The translations under genes were made by a program, and so were the position numbers. Source: an uncultured Clostridia bacterium (GTDB lineage Bacteria; Bacillota_A; Clostridia; Christensenellales; Aristaeellaceae). Taken from it: DNA of 21,666 nucleotides. The notes beneath the pieces were generated by a model. It was not told the DNA's origin. It did no database searches and saw only the letters and a list, made by a program, of their open reading frames with translations. The stretch is taken from positions 1 to 21,666 of the forward strand of contig CAMVBO010000003.1 in NCBI GenBank assembly GCA_947165745.1. The letters are read 5' to 3'. Positions 5,768-12,111 of the stretch are shown piece after piece; within the stretch, counting starts at the first letter, position 1; each line of letters opens with the position of its first letter.

Positions 5768-6079
5768 ATGAAGCTGCTATCAAAAGCAAGAGAAACTTCC
5801 ATCCAGCAACAGATCCTCTCCCAGGCGGACACGATCCGCTACCTGAAGGGCGAGATCACCAAGCTGGAGACGGAGAACCGGATGCAGGCCGAGCGGATCG
5901 CGGGCCTGGAGGCGGTTCTGTACGGCGCCGGGATCCTGGACAAGGACGCGGTGCTGGCCAGCGACGGCGACAAGGCCTGGTACGCCGATCAGGTGCTGGA
6001 GCGGCACGAGGGTGACACCTCATCCGCCGCTGAGGCGGCACCTTCTCCTCAAGGAGAAGGCATGGGAGGTGCGGTATGA
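5768..6079 (+). CDS. coiled-coil early protein whose C-terminus is encoded by a family A element
   Basis: The product has 103 residues. A long coiled coil spans about 10-52 (IQQQILSQADTIRYLKGEI..., heptads through AERIAGLEAVL). A short globular part follows (DKDAVLASDGDKAWYADQVL). From about residue 83 the protein reads GDTSSAAEAAPSPQGEG, the translation of family-A copy 3, and then stops at once. The original C-terminus was probably near RHEG and has been extended. The ribosome site (AAGGATAACTGATTATACC) is weaker than those of its neighbours. Function unknown. Confidence 0.68.
   Translation: MKLLSKARETSIQQQILSQADTIRYLKGEITKLETENRMQAERIAGLEAVLYGAGILDKDAVLASDGDKAWYADQVLERHEGDTSSAAEAAPSPQGEGMGGAV
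6014..6061 (+). repeat. family A palindromic element, copy 3 (in frame in a gene)
   Basis: Middle stem GCCGC/GCGGC. The second hairpin is CTTCTCC-TCAA-GGAGAAG: both strands changed from the usual CTTCCCC/GGGGAAG, a compensatory change that keeps the stem. It is read in frame as the C-terminal tail of the coiled-coil protein. Confidence 0.85.
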
Positions 6080-6207
6080 AGTACTTTGCCGCCGGACTAT
6101 TCCTGCTGGCCGGGAACGAAATCATCAGCCTGATGGTGCTGATGGTGATGATGGGGATGTTCTTCTTTGACATCGCCCGCGCAAGAACGGAGGGACGCCA
6201 TGAGTGA
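6076..6207 (+). CDS. 43-residue membrane protein with a methionine-rich helix
   Basis: The ATG overlaps the previous stop (ATGA) and GGGAGG lies 8 nt upstream, at the edge of the family-A copy. One hydrophobic stretch (about 3-33: FAAGLFLLAGNE, then LMVLMVMMGMFFF) could form one long or two short membrane helices, followed by a basic tail. Codon order and start-stop overlaps fit a real operon gene. Function unknown. Confidence 0.6.
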   Translation: MKYFAAGLFLLAGNEIISLMVLMVMMGMFFFDIARARTEGRHE

Positions 6208-6607
6208 TTTGAATCTGCAGCATCCGGAGATCTCCTGGGCCGAGCGGACGGGTTTCCCGTCCTGGTGCCAGGAGGTCCTGGGGGACTTCCCGGAGGAGGA
6301 AGAGTCCACGCTGAGCGACCGGGAGGAGATCGTGCTGGACGCGATCCCATTCGGCAAGGACCGGGCCGTGACCCGGGAGTACCTGACGGCGAAGACCGGC
6401 CTGCCGGACCGGCAGGTGCGCAAGGCCATTGAGGAGATCCGGCGCAACCACATCATCCTGAACGACCAGGACGGCAAGGGCTACTACCGCAGCTACGACC
6501 TGGACGACATCGAGCGCTTCTACCGCCAGGAGCGGGCCAGGGCACTGGCGGTGCTGTACCGGATGAAGCCCATGCGGGTGCTTTTGAGAGGAGGCGGAAG
6601 GATATGA
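6200..6607 (+). CDS. winged-helix-like DNA-binding early protein
   Basis: The product has 135 residues. ACGGAGGGA is placed correctly for the ATG at 6200; upstream in-frame codons lie inside the preceding small gene. Residues about 38-95 (SDREEIVLDAIPFGKDRAVT..., TGLPDRQVRKAIEEIRRNHI, then DGKGYYRSYD) have the helix-helix-turn-helix and wing order of a winged-helix domain. A basic C-terminal helix follows. It lies just before the recombination genes and overlaps the nuclease gene by 4 nt. It is probably regulatory or replication-related. Confidence 0.72.
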   Translation: MSDLNLQHPEISWAERTGFPSWCQEVLGDFPEEEESTLSDREEIVLDAIPFGKDRAVTREYLTAKTGLPDRQVRKAIEEIRRNHIILNDQDGKGYYRSYDLDDIERFYRQERARALAVLYRMKPMRVLLRGGGRI

Positions 6608-6957
6608 GCAAAGACAAGCTGAAGCCTGTGAGCAAGGCCCACATCCGGTACAAGACCAGCGACGGCAAGGTCGTGCCGGGCGCCACGACGATCACGGGCC
6701 TGCTCAACAAGCCCTACCTGATCAAATGGGCCAACGACCTGGGGCTGGAGGGCATCGACTCCTCCACCTACACCGACGAGGCAGCCAAGACCGGCAGCCT
6801 GGCCCACGCGATGATCCAGGCGGACCTGCAGGGCGACAAGCTGGACATGGACCAGTACAGCAAGATCCAGGTGGACCTGGCGGAGAATGCGCTGCTCTCC
6901 TGGTTCGAGTGGAAGAAGCATCGAGCCCATCTACTGCGAGGTGCCCTTTGTTTCTGA
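6604..6957 (+). CDS. PD-(D/E)XK nuclease, N-terminal part (gene frameshifted)
   Basis: The first 105 or so residues (VPGATTITGLLNKPYLIKWA, TGSLAHAMIQADLQG) match the N-terminal region of phage RecB/Cas4-like nucleases, including the His of the first motif (LAHAM). After FEWKK near 6918 the frame runs into unrelated sequence and stops. The proper continuation lies in the +1 frame from about 6920. GGAGGCGGAAGGAT precedes the ATG. With the downstream part it would make a protein of about 216 residues, a probable exonuclease partner of the annealing protein that follows. Confidence 0.75.
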   Translation: MSKDKLKPVSKAHIRYKTSDGKVVPGATTITGLLNKPYLIKWANDLGLEGIDSSTYTDEAAKTGSLAHAMIQADLQGDKLDMDQYSKIQVDLAENALLSWFEWKKHRAHLLRGALCF

Positions 6958-7255
6958 CCGCATGAAATACGGCGGGACCGTGGACTGCTACTGCAAGCTG
7001 GACGGCAAGCCCACTCTGCTGGACTTCAAGACCGGCAAGGCCATCTACCCGGAGTATTTCGTGCAGCTGGCCGCCTATGCGGAGCTGCTGCGGGAGGCCG
7101 GGCACCCGGTGGACGAGTGCAGGATCCTCCGCGTCGGGCGGGACGCCACGGAGGGCTTCGAGGAGAGGAGCGTAGCGGACACCCGCAAGTGGCTCGATAT
7201 TTTCCGGCATCTGCTGGACGTTTATTACCTGAAGAAAGAGGTTGGATGGAAATGA
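6920..7255 (+). pseudogene. PD-(D/E)XK nuclease, C-terminal catalytic part (out of frame with its N-terminus)
   Basis: From IEPIYCEVPFVSDR onward this frame continues the nuclease. It holds the catalytic core: the Asp of GGTVDCYC, the DxK of LLDFKTGK and the Q..Y helix QLAAYAELL. The switch from the upstream frame occurs within about 6913-6920 and equals one extra base or two missing bases. No start with a ribosome site lies at the junction; the first later ATG (6962) would lose part of the fold. A sequencing error, a true inactivation and a ribosomal frameshift are all possible. Confidence 0.7.
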
Positions 7256-7914
7256 TGAAGGACAATCTGGAGATCCTGGAGCTGGGATGGGACGTCCCAC
7301 AGGACGCGAAGAAGCCCATCAGCGGCGGCAGGCTGAACGGCAAGACCGATATCTCCCCCATGTGGAGGATCAAGCGCCTGACCGAGATGTTCGGCCCCTG
7401 TGGCATCGGCTGGTGGTACGTGATCAAGGACCAGCGCCTGCTGGAGGGCGCCGACAAGGAGGTCAAGGCCTTCGTGGACATCGACCTCTACTACCGCTGG
7501 GGCGAGCAGGTGAGCCAGCCGATCCCCGGCGTGGGCGGCAATACCTTCGTGGAGAAGGGCGGGAAGTACACCAGCGACGAGTGCTTCAAGATGGCGCTGA
7601 CCGACGCCATCAGCGTGGCGGCCAAGGCCATCGGCGTAGGCGGCAGCGTCTACTACGGCGGCGAGAATACAAAGTACAGCAACGACAGCGGCCCCTCTCA
7701 GTCACTTCGTGACAGCTCTCCCCGGCGCGGGGCGAGCCAAGCGCCTGCACCGGAGCCGACGCAGGCAAAGCCATTCACCTGTGACTGCTGCGGGAAACCA
7801 CTGGCCCCCTACAAGGACCGGGAGGGCAGGAATGTGAGCCTGCGGGCCCACGCGGAGCGCAGCATGCAGAAGTTCGGCAAGGTCCTGTGCCTGGACTGCA
7901 TGCCCAGAGGATGA
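7246..7914 (+). CDS. probable phage ssDNA annealing protein (Rad52/DUF1071-like) with a C-terminal zinc finger
   Basis: The product has 222 residues. Residues about 15-140 (PMWRIKRLTEMFGPCGIGWW, a later PIPGVGGNTFV, then TSDECFKMALTDAISVAAKA) match a widespread phage family that I place near the Rad52-like annealing proteins. It sits between nuclease, NinB-like and SSB genes, which supports that role. The linker at about 149-166 (PSQSLRDSSPRRGASQ) is encoded by a family-C element. The C-terminus has CDCC...CLDC, a probable zinc site. AGAGG is 4 nt from the ATG at 7246; the ATG at 7252, overlapping the previous stop, is an alternative start. Confidence 0.65.
   Translation: MEMMKDNLEILELGWDVPQDAKKPISGGRLNGKTDISPMWRIKRLTEMFGPCGIGWWYVIKDQRLLEGADKEVKAFVDIDLYYRWGEQVSQPIPGVGGNTFVEKGGKYTSDECFKMALTDAISVAAKAIGVGGSVYYGGENTKYSNDSGPSQSLRDSSPRRGASQAPAPEPTQAKPFTCDCCGKPLAPYKDREGRNVSLRAHAERSMQKFGKVLCLDCMPRG
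7692..7741 (+). repeat. family C palindromic element, in frame in the annealing protein gene
   Basis: CTCTCAGTCACTTCGTGACAG forms the first hairpin (GTCAC/GTGAC). It is followed by CTCTCCCCGGCGCGGGG and GAGCCAAG. The two-hairpin plan resembles family A, but the sequence differs. From memory it resembles dispersed repeats in Oscillospiraceae-type genomes. It falls in the linker before the zinc finger and keeps the frame. Confidence 0.6.
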
Positions 7915-7917
7915 CGC

Positions 7918-8424
7918 ATGGAGATCACCTCTGTGAGATACCTGGACGGGGAGCTGCGGCTGGGCTGCAGCCCCCGGGACGGGATCCGGGCCAGCTACGA
8001 GCTGAAGCCCGGGGAGTATGAGATCAAGCGCAAGCCGAAGAAGCGGAGCCTGACGGCGAACGCCTACGCCTGGGTCCTGATCGATAAGATCGCCGCGGAG
8101 ATGCACCTGCCTCCCCTGGAGGTCTACCGCACAGCCATCGACCAGCTGGGCGGGGTGACCGCCTCCATGATGAGTTGCCGGGAAGCGGCGGTGGAGGACT
8201 TCATCCGCAGCTGGGAGAGCGGCCACCTGGGCCGCCAGGTGCGCCGGCTGGGCGAGCAGGACGGCTGGGTGGACCTGATGGTGGTCTACGGCAGCAGCGA
8301 CTTTGACCGGAAGCAGATGGCCAGGCTGCTGGACCGACTGGTCCAGGACGCCCAGGCGCTGGGAATCGAAACCAGGTCTCCCGAAGAAGTGGAGAGCCTG
8401 CTGAATTCATGGAATAAAAACTGA
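7918..8424 (+). CDS. NinB-like recombination protein
   Basis: The product has 168 residues. The pattern KKRSLTANAYAWVLIDKIAAE near the N-terminal third and SSDFDRKQMARLLDRLVQDA near the end match the conserved parts of the NinB/Orf family. Those proteins bind ssDNA and assist phage recombination. It starts 4 nt after the annealing protein stop and precedes ssb, a typical recombination cluster. N- and C-terminal boundaries look complete. Confidence 0.7.
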   Translation: MEITSVRYLDGELRLGCSPRDGIRASYELKPGEYEIKRKPKKRSLTANAYAWVLIDKIAAEMHLPPLEVYRTAIDQLGGVTASMMSCREAAVEDFIRSWESGHLGRQVRRLGEQDGWVDLMVVYGSSDFDRKQMARLLDRLVQDAQALGIETRSPEEVESLLNSWNKN

Positions 8425-8441
8425 GAGATTGTCCGCTTCGC

Positions 8442-8492
8442 GGGGACCTCATCCACCGCAAGCGGTCCCCCTTCCCCGTGCGCGGGGAAGGC
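8442..8492 (+). repeat. family A palindromic element, copy 4 (A' subtype)
   Basis: GGGGACCTCATCC, then stem CCGC/GCGG, then CTTCCCC-GTGC-GCGGGGAAGGC. The subtype differs from standard A by GGGACC in place of GACACC and by a GTGC loop in place of TCAA. It lies between the NinB-like gene and ssb, just upstream of the ssb ribosome site. Confidence 0.8.
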
Positions 8493-8513
8493 TGAGACGA
8501 AAGGAGAATTGCA

Positions 8514-9038
8514 ATGCTGAACAAGATCGTGATCATGGGGCGCCTGACGAAAGATCCGGAGCTCCGCTACACCCAGAGCCAGACGCCGGTGGCCAGCTTC
8601 ACGGTGGCCGTGGACCGGGACTTCAAGAACCAGGACGGGAGCCGCAGCACCGACTTCATCGACTGCGTGGCCTGGCGGGCAGGTGCGGAGTTCGTCTCCA
8701 AGTACTTCCGCAAGGGCAGCATGATCGTGGTATCCGGATCGCTGCAGAGCCGCCGCTGGCAGGACAGGGACGGGAACAACCGCACGTCCTGGGAGATCAA
8801 CGCGGAGAACACCTACTTCGGCGAGAGCAAGCGGGAGAGCAATCCGCCTGCGGCGGGGACCTCATCCGGCGCAAGCGCCACCTTCCCCGTGCGCGGGGAA
8901 GGCAGACAGTACGGCAACCCCAACGTGAGCGCCGGCGGGTTCGAGGATCTGGGACCGGGGGCCGGAGTGGGAAACCCCTTCGTAGGCGGTGACCAGATAG
9001 GCATGGAGGATGACGAAGGCGGAACGCTGCCTTTCTAA
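8514..9038 (+). CDS. ssb: single-stranded DNA-binding protein with an element-encoded linker
   Basis: The 174-residue protein starts with the OB fold typical of SSB (MLNKIVIMGRLTKDPELRYT, VASFTVAVDRDFKN, DFIDCVAWRAGAEFVSKYF, GSLQSRRWQDRDGNNR). It ends in the acidic tail DDEGGTLPF, which would recruit partner proteins. Residues about 111-130 (PPAAGTSSGASATFPVRGEG) are encoded by family-A copy 5 in the flexible linker, so the tail and frame are kept. AAAGGAGAATTGCA precedes the ATG. It coats ssDNA in phage replication and recombination. Confidence 0.95.
   Translation: MLNKIVIMGRLTKDPELRYTQSQTPVASFTVAVDRDFKNQDGSRSTDFIDCVAWRAGAEFVSKYFRKGSMIVVSGSLQSRRWQDRDGNNRTSWEINAENTYFGESKRESNPPAAGTSSGASATFPVRGEGRQYGNPNVSAGGFEDLGPGAGVGNPFVGGDQIGMEDDEGGTLPF
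8844..8903 (+). repeat. family A palindromic element, copy 5 (A' subtype, in frame in ssb)
   Basis: A 5' hairpin (CCGCCTGCGG) is followed by GGGACCTCATCC, stem GGCGC/GCGCC, and CTTCCCC-GTGC-GCGGGGAAGGC. It is read as PAAGTSSGASATFPVRGEG in the SSB linker. Confidence 0.88.
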
Positions 9039-9050
9039 ATGGAGGATGAT

Positions 9051-9914
9051 ATGGCGGAGAAACGGATGTTCACACAGAAGATCATAGACTCTGACGCCTT
9101 CCTGGACATGCCGCTCTCAGCGCAGGCCCTGTACTTCCACCTCTGCATGCGGGCAGATGACGACGGCTTCGTCAATAACCCCAAGAAGATCACCCGCTAC
9201 GTCAGCGCATCGGAGGACGACCTGAAGCTGCTGATGGCAAAGCGCTTCCTGATCGGGTTTGAGAGCGGCGTGATCGTGATCAAGCACTGGCGGATGCACA
9301 ACACCCTGAAGAGCGACCGCTACAACCCAACGGACTACCAGGAGGAATACGCGAGGCTCACAATCAAGGCGAACAAGGCCTACACGGAGCGCGCCGAGGT
9401 CCCGGCTCTTCCGGAACCGGAATGGAGCCAGATGGACGACAGCCCGGAACCGGAGTGGAACCAAAGTGGAACCAAACCGGAACCAAACCGGAACCGGGAT
9501 GGTTCCAAACCGGAACCTCAGATAAGAGAAGATAAGAGAAGAAAAGAAAAGATAAGTATAGAGGGTAGTGCGTGCGCGCCGCGCACGGCCACCCAGATCG
9601 CGGAGGAAGTGATCGCCGGATGGAGCGCGGAGCTGCAGACGGCCGTTCGGGACTGGCTCTCCTATAAGAAGGAGAAGCGCCAGGGCTACAAGGAGACCGG
9701 GCTGAAGAGCCTGCTTTCCCAGATCCGCCATGAGGCGGACGAGCACGGGGACGAGGCCGTGATCCAGGTGATCCGCACCAGCATGAGCAGCAACTACCAG
9801 GGCATCGTCTTCGACAGGATCCAGGGCAAGCGCCGCAGCCCGGCCTACGCCAGCTCCGGAAAAGCGCAGGGCCTGAGCAACTCCGAGTGGGACGAGGTGA
9901 TGGCCAGGATATGA
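9051..9914 (+). CDS. phage replisome organiser (DnaD-like replication initiation protein)
   Basis: The product has 287 residues. The N-terminal domain (about 1-100: MFTQKIIDSDAFLDMPLSAQ..., CMRADDDGFVNNPKKITRYV) is the winged-helix fold of phage replisome organisers. A low-complexity linker (PEPEWNQSGTKPEPNRNRDG) coincides with DNA iterons. The C-terminal helical region (QTAVRDWLSYKKEKRQGY..., SLLSQIRHEADEHG) resembles the part that contacts the host helicase loader. The ATG at 9051 has TGGAGG 5 nt upstream; the in-frame ATG at 9039 would place that site inside the gene. It probably opens the origin it carries. Confidence 0.82.
   Translation: MAEKRMFTQKIIDSDAFLDMPLSAQALYFHLCMRADDDGFVNNPKKITRYVSASEDDLKLLMAKRFLIGFESGVIVIKHWRMHNTLKSDRYNPTDYQEEYARLTIKANKAYTERAEVPALPEPEWSQMDDSPEPEWNQSGTKPEPNRNRDGSKPEPQIREDKRRKEKISIEGSACAPRTATQIAEEVIAGWSAELQTAVRDWLSYKKEKRQGYKETGLKSLLSQIRHEADEHGDEAVIQVIRTSMSSNYQGIVFDRIQGKRRSPAYASSGKAQGLSNSEWDEVMARI
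9413..9565 (+). other. candidate replication origin: GGAACC iterons plus a purine-rich tract
   Basis: GGAACC occurs at 9413, 9446, 9457, 9468, 9479, 9490 and 9512, and as GGTTCC at 9501. From 9446 the spacing is exactly 11 bp each time, and 9413 is in the same register. An A/G-only stretch rich in GATAAGAGAA follows (9520-9555) and could melt easily. Origins inside the initiator gene are usual in temperate phages (lambda O type). Since 11 is not a multiple of three, the period cannot come from a protein repeat. Confidence 0.72.
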
Positions 9915-10267
9915 ACCTTGACCGGAACGGATACGGTCCGATGCTGATCCCGTGGGAGAACGGATGCTTCGTGTGCGGCCGCAACGGGCCGTTACAGCGG
10001 CACGAGATCTTCCACGGGCCGTATCGGGCGAAGAGCAAGCGTTACGGCTGCTGGACCACCATCTGCCAGGGCTGCCACGACAAGGTCCACCGGGACGCGC
10101 TGCTGGACCGGAAGCTGAAGGTGATCTTCCAGCACCGGGCCATGAAGACCTACGGCTGGGACATGGACCAGTGGCGCCAGGTCTTCGGCAAGAACTACGA
10201 GGAGGAAGGCTATGATCTGCCCGCCGGATTGCCCGGGGAGGACGGCGACCTGCCACGGGGACTGTGA
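9911..10267 (+). CDS. HNH-like zinc-binding phage protein
   Basis: The product has 118 residues. CFVCGRNGPLQRHEIFHGPY, then RAKSKRYGCWTTICQGCHDK and VH, place two CxxC pairs around HEI and CHxxVH, the layout of small phage HNH or zinc-finger nucleases of recombination clusters. The start overlaps the previous stop (ATGA). The C-terminal region (HRAMKTYGWDMDQWRQVFGK) is helical, and the last 20 residues overlap the next gene. Nuclease activity is plausible but not proven by the residues seen. Confidence 0.68.
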   Translation: MNLDRNGYGPMLIPWENGCFVCGRNGPLQRHEIFHGPYRAKSKRYGCWTTICQGCHDKVHRDALLDRKLKVIFQHRAMKTYGWDMDQWRQVFGKNYEEEGYDLPAGLPGEDGDLPRGL

Positions 10268-10412
10268 GTACTATTTGAACTACTGGGCCGGGAAGCGGCG
10301 CGAGAACGCGGAGCGCGCCCGGCAGAACGAGGCCGACTTTGTGGCAAAAGAGGCCAGGGAAAAGGCGCTCCGCCAGCGGCGGGACGCACTAAAAAGGAGG
10401 AAAAGAAAGTGA
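10212..10412 (+). CDS. small Cys-containing basic protein
   Basis: The product has 66 residues. GGAGGAAGG precedes the ATG, so initiation inside the 3' end of the previous gene is credible. An N-terminal Cys cluster (CPPDCPGRTATCHGDCEYY) is followed by a highly charged helix ending in LKRRKRK. The Cys cluster could bind zinc. The stop overlaps the GTG of the next gene. Short proteins with this cluster and basic tail are common in clostridial phages, but their role is unknown. Confidence 0.68.
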   Translation: MICPPDCPGRTATCHGDCEYYLNYWAGKRRENAERARQNEADFVAKEAREKALRQRRDALKRRKRK

Positions 10413-11047
10413 AGAAAATCAGCCTGGAAGAGTTTCAGAAGGTCGTGACCGCACGCTTTCTGTACGACGAGAGCTATGGGCAGATTGCCTTTGAGATGGG
10501 CCTGGCGGCGGATACCGTGGCCGCCATGTGCAGCACGTTCACGATGCTGAAGAACGGCGAGACCGAAGAGCTGGTGAAGAAGCTGCGGCGGAAACACTAC
10601 TCCGACAGCATCATCAAGCTGGCCGCGGAGGCGCTGAAGACGGAGATCCCGGCGGACGTGCTGCAGGCGATGACCGAGCGGCGGGACGCGGCCCTGGCCA
10701 GGCGGGTCGCAAAGAAGATGGTGGAGGAGATGGGGACGACTCCGGTCGTTGAGGAGGCGCCTTCGGCGGGACCTCATCCGTCAGCTGCGCTGACACCTTC
10801 CCCGTGTGCGGGGAAGGCTGAAGAGGCGCCGAAGGGCAACGACGCGCTGTACTTCATCCGGATCCTGGAGGAGCTGCACGAGCAGAACCAGCTGCTGCGG
10901 GATCTGCTGGACGTGGTGATCCCCAAGTGGGCCGGCGACCTGAAGGACAACCAGAACGCCAACAGCGACGTGCTGGCAGGGCTGCTGCGGGAGCAGGGCC
11001 AGGCGCTGGACGCCATCCGGTGCAACACCAGGAAGCGGGGGCTGTGA
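10409..11047 (+). CDS. early protein with an HTH-like N-terminus, interrupted in its linker by a family A element
   Basis: The 212-residue product starts at GTG, 7-8 nt after AAGGAGG. Residues about 5-40 (LEEFQKVVTARFLYDESYGQ, IAFEMGLAADTVAAM) suggest a helix-turn-helix. Middle helices reach about 113. Residues about 117-137 (PSAGPHPSAALTPSPCAGKA) are encoded by family-A copy 6. The C-terminal part (DALYFIRILEELHEQNQLLR) is a coiled coil. The element is read here in a different frame from that used in SSB and the portal. I do not recognise the family. Confidence 0.7.
   Translation: MKKISLEEFQKVVTARFLYDESYGQIAFEMGLAADTVAAMCSTFTMLKNGETEELVKKLRRKHYSDSIIKLAAEALKTEIPADVLQAMTERRDAALARRVAKKMVEEMGTTPVVEEAPSAGPHPSAALTPSPCAGKAEEAPKGNDALYFIRILEELHEQNQLLRDLLDVVIPKWAGDLKDNQNANSDVLAGLLREQGQALDAIRCNTRKRGL
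10757..10818 (+). repeat. family A palindromic element, copy 6 (in frame in a gene, alternate reading frame)
   Basis: A 5' hairpin (GCGCCTTCGGCG), GGGACCTCATCC, stem GTCAGC/GCTGAC, and ACCTTCCCC-GTGT-GCGGGGAAGGC. It is translated as GPHPSAALTPSPCAGK, so at least two frames of this element lack stops. Confidence 0.87.
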
Positions 11048-11048
11048 G

Positions 11049-11177
11049 ATGATCATCGTGATTTGCGGGCTGGGCGTGTGCCTGATCGCAAGCATGGCGC
11101 TCAACTTCAAGCTCATCGACGAGCTGGAACGGGCAGGCAAGAGGCTGGAAGAGATGGAGAAGGAAAGGGTGTGGTGA
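11049..11177 (+). CDS. 42-residue membrane-anchored small protein
   Basis: One N-terminal membrane helix (MIIVICGLGVCLIASMAL) is followed by a charged coiled-coil tail (LIDELERAGKRLEEMEKERV). The ATG overlaps the previous gene's end region (TGAGATG) and the next gene starts one base after its stop. The layout recalls the short anchored spanin-like or regulator peptides of phage early operons. Function unknown. Confidence 0.62.
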   Translation: MIIVICGLGVCLIASMALNFKLIDELERAGKRLEEMEKERVW

Positions 11178-11178
11178 C

Positions 11179-11472
11179 ATGAGTCAGTACGACTGTGTTT
11201 GCGAGAAGCCGATGATGGGGAGCACAACTGCTCCCCAGGCACCCCGGGAGCCTAATACACCGCCCATCCTGGGCGTCCAGTTGGCCCGGGTGACGGAGGC
11301 CATGTTGTGCGCTGTGGAGAATGCGGACGCCATCCGGCGCTTCGCCTGCGACCGGTCCGTCCCTATCGACAAGCGGGAGGGCGAGAGCGTCACGAGCTAC
11401 CTGGCCTGGTATTTCCGGACGCTGCAGAGCCTGATCGACGGGCTGCGGGATATCCGGGAGGTGATCCGATGA
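11179..11472 (+). CDS. hypothetical early protein, 97 residues
   Basis: The ATG starts one base after the previous stop, with GGTGTGG as a modest ribosome site. The N-terminal part is Cys/Pro-rich (YDCVCEKPMMGSTTAPQAPR). Helices follow (VTEAMLCAVENADAIRRFAC, then YFRTLQSLIDGLRDIREVI). No motif is recognised. The stop overlaps the next ATG (ATGA), so it belongs to the same translationally coupled run. Confidence 0.7.
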   Translation: MSQYDCVCEKPMMGSTTAPQAPREPNTPPILGVQLARVTEAMLCAVENADAIRRFACDRSVPIDKREGESVTSYLAWYFRTLQSLIDGLRDIREVIR

Positions 11473-11564
11473 TCTGGATGATCGCATGGGTCGCCCTGGC
11501 CTTCGGCTACTGGCGGGTGTGTCAGGCCGGAGCAGAGGAAGATGAAAGGGCTGGGTTGAAGTAA
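11469..11564 (+). CDS. 31-residue membrane peptide
   Basis: It starts inside the previous stop (ATGA) and ends on the start of the next gene (TAATG). The first 16 residues (MIWMIAWVALAFGYWR) form a Trp-rich membrane helix, and the tail is acidic (AGAEEDERAGLK). Coupling on both sides supports translation. Function unknown. Confidence 0.6.
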   Translation: MIWMIAWVALAFGYWRVCQAGAEEDERAGLK

Positions 11565-11956
11565 TGCCTACAGTTGACGAGATCCGCACGGAATGGAAGG
11601 GCATCCGCTCTGCTCTTGGAAACCTGATCTGCTATATCGACGGCACGACGGCGCAGATTGAAACGCTGAAGGACCTGCAGACAAGCTGGCAGAAGGGCTA
11701 TGACTGCGGGCACCAGGACGGATACAAAGCCGGTGTGGATTCAGTCGTAACCGACAGCCGTGCCCTGGTGAAGACACGATGGGCAGAGGTCCATGTTGAC
11801 TTTTCCGGGGATGCGGATTTGCAGATAGCGAGTATGCTCTGCGGGAACTGCCACCGCTGGCACAATGAAGTCTACCACTACGGGAACCCGATTGAGTTTG
11901 CGAACTACTGCCCGTTCTGCGGGGCTGACATGAAGGCGGAGGAGGGCGAGACATGA
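11564..11956 (+). CDS. zinc-ribbon early protein, 130 residues
   Basis: The N-terminal half is helical (IRTEWKGIRSALGNLICYID, AQIETLKDLQTSWQKGYDCG). The C-terminal half ends in a zinc ribbon: Cys93-x2-Cys96 (CGNCHRW) and Cys116-x2-Cys119 (CPFCGAD). This combination is common in early operons of Firmicutes phages. Codon choice is less GC-biased here than in the flanking genes. Exact role unknown. Confidence 0.75.
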   Translation: MPTVDEIRTEWKGIRSALGNLICYIDGTTAQIETLKDLQTSWQKGYDCGHQDGYKAGVDSVVTDSRALVKTRWAEVHVDFSGDADLQIASMLCGNCHRWHNEVYHYGNPIEFANYCPFCGADMKAEEGET

Positions 11957-12111
11957 AAGGCCGCTACAAGAAAGAGACAGCCCGTGAATATCCAGCTGAT
12001 GTGCTACGGCATCGCGGTATCTATTGCAGTAGCCGGGAGCGAATCAAGTGGTGCAAGAAGTATCTGAGCCGTATTTACAGGCGGCGAAGCAAGGCAGAGG
12101 AGGGCGAGTGA
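11953..12111 (+). CDS. 52-residue basic protein
   Basis: It is coupled to its neighbours by ATGA at both ends. GGAGGGCGAGAC precedes the ATG. The sequence is strongly basic (MKGRYKKETAREYPADVLRH, later KWCKKYLSRIYRRRSKAEEG), with two cysteines. It may bind nucleic acid. No family recognised. Confidence 0.62.
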   Translation: MKGRYKKETAREYPADVLRHRGIYCSSRERIKWCKKYLSRIYRRRSKAEEGE

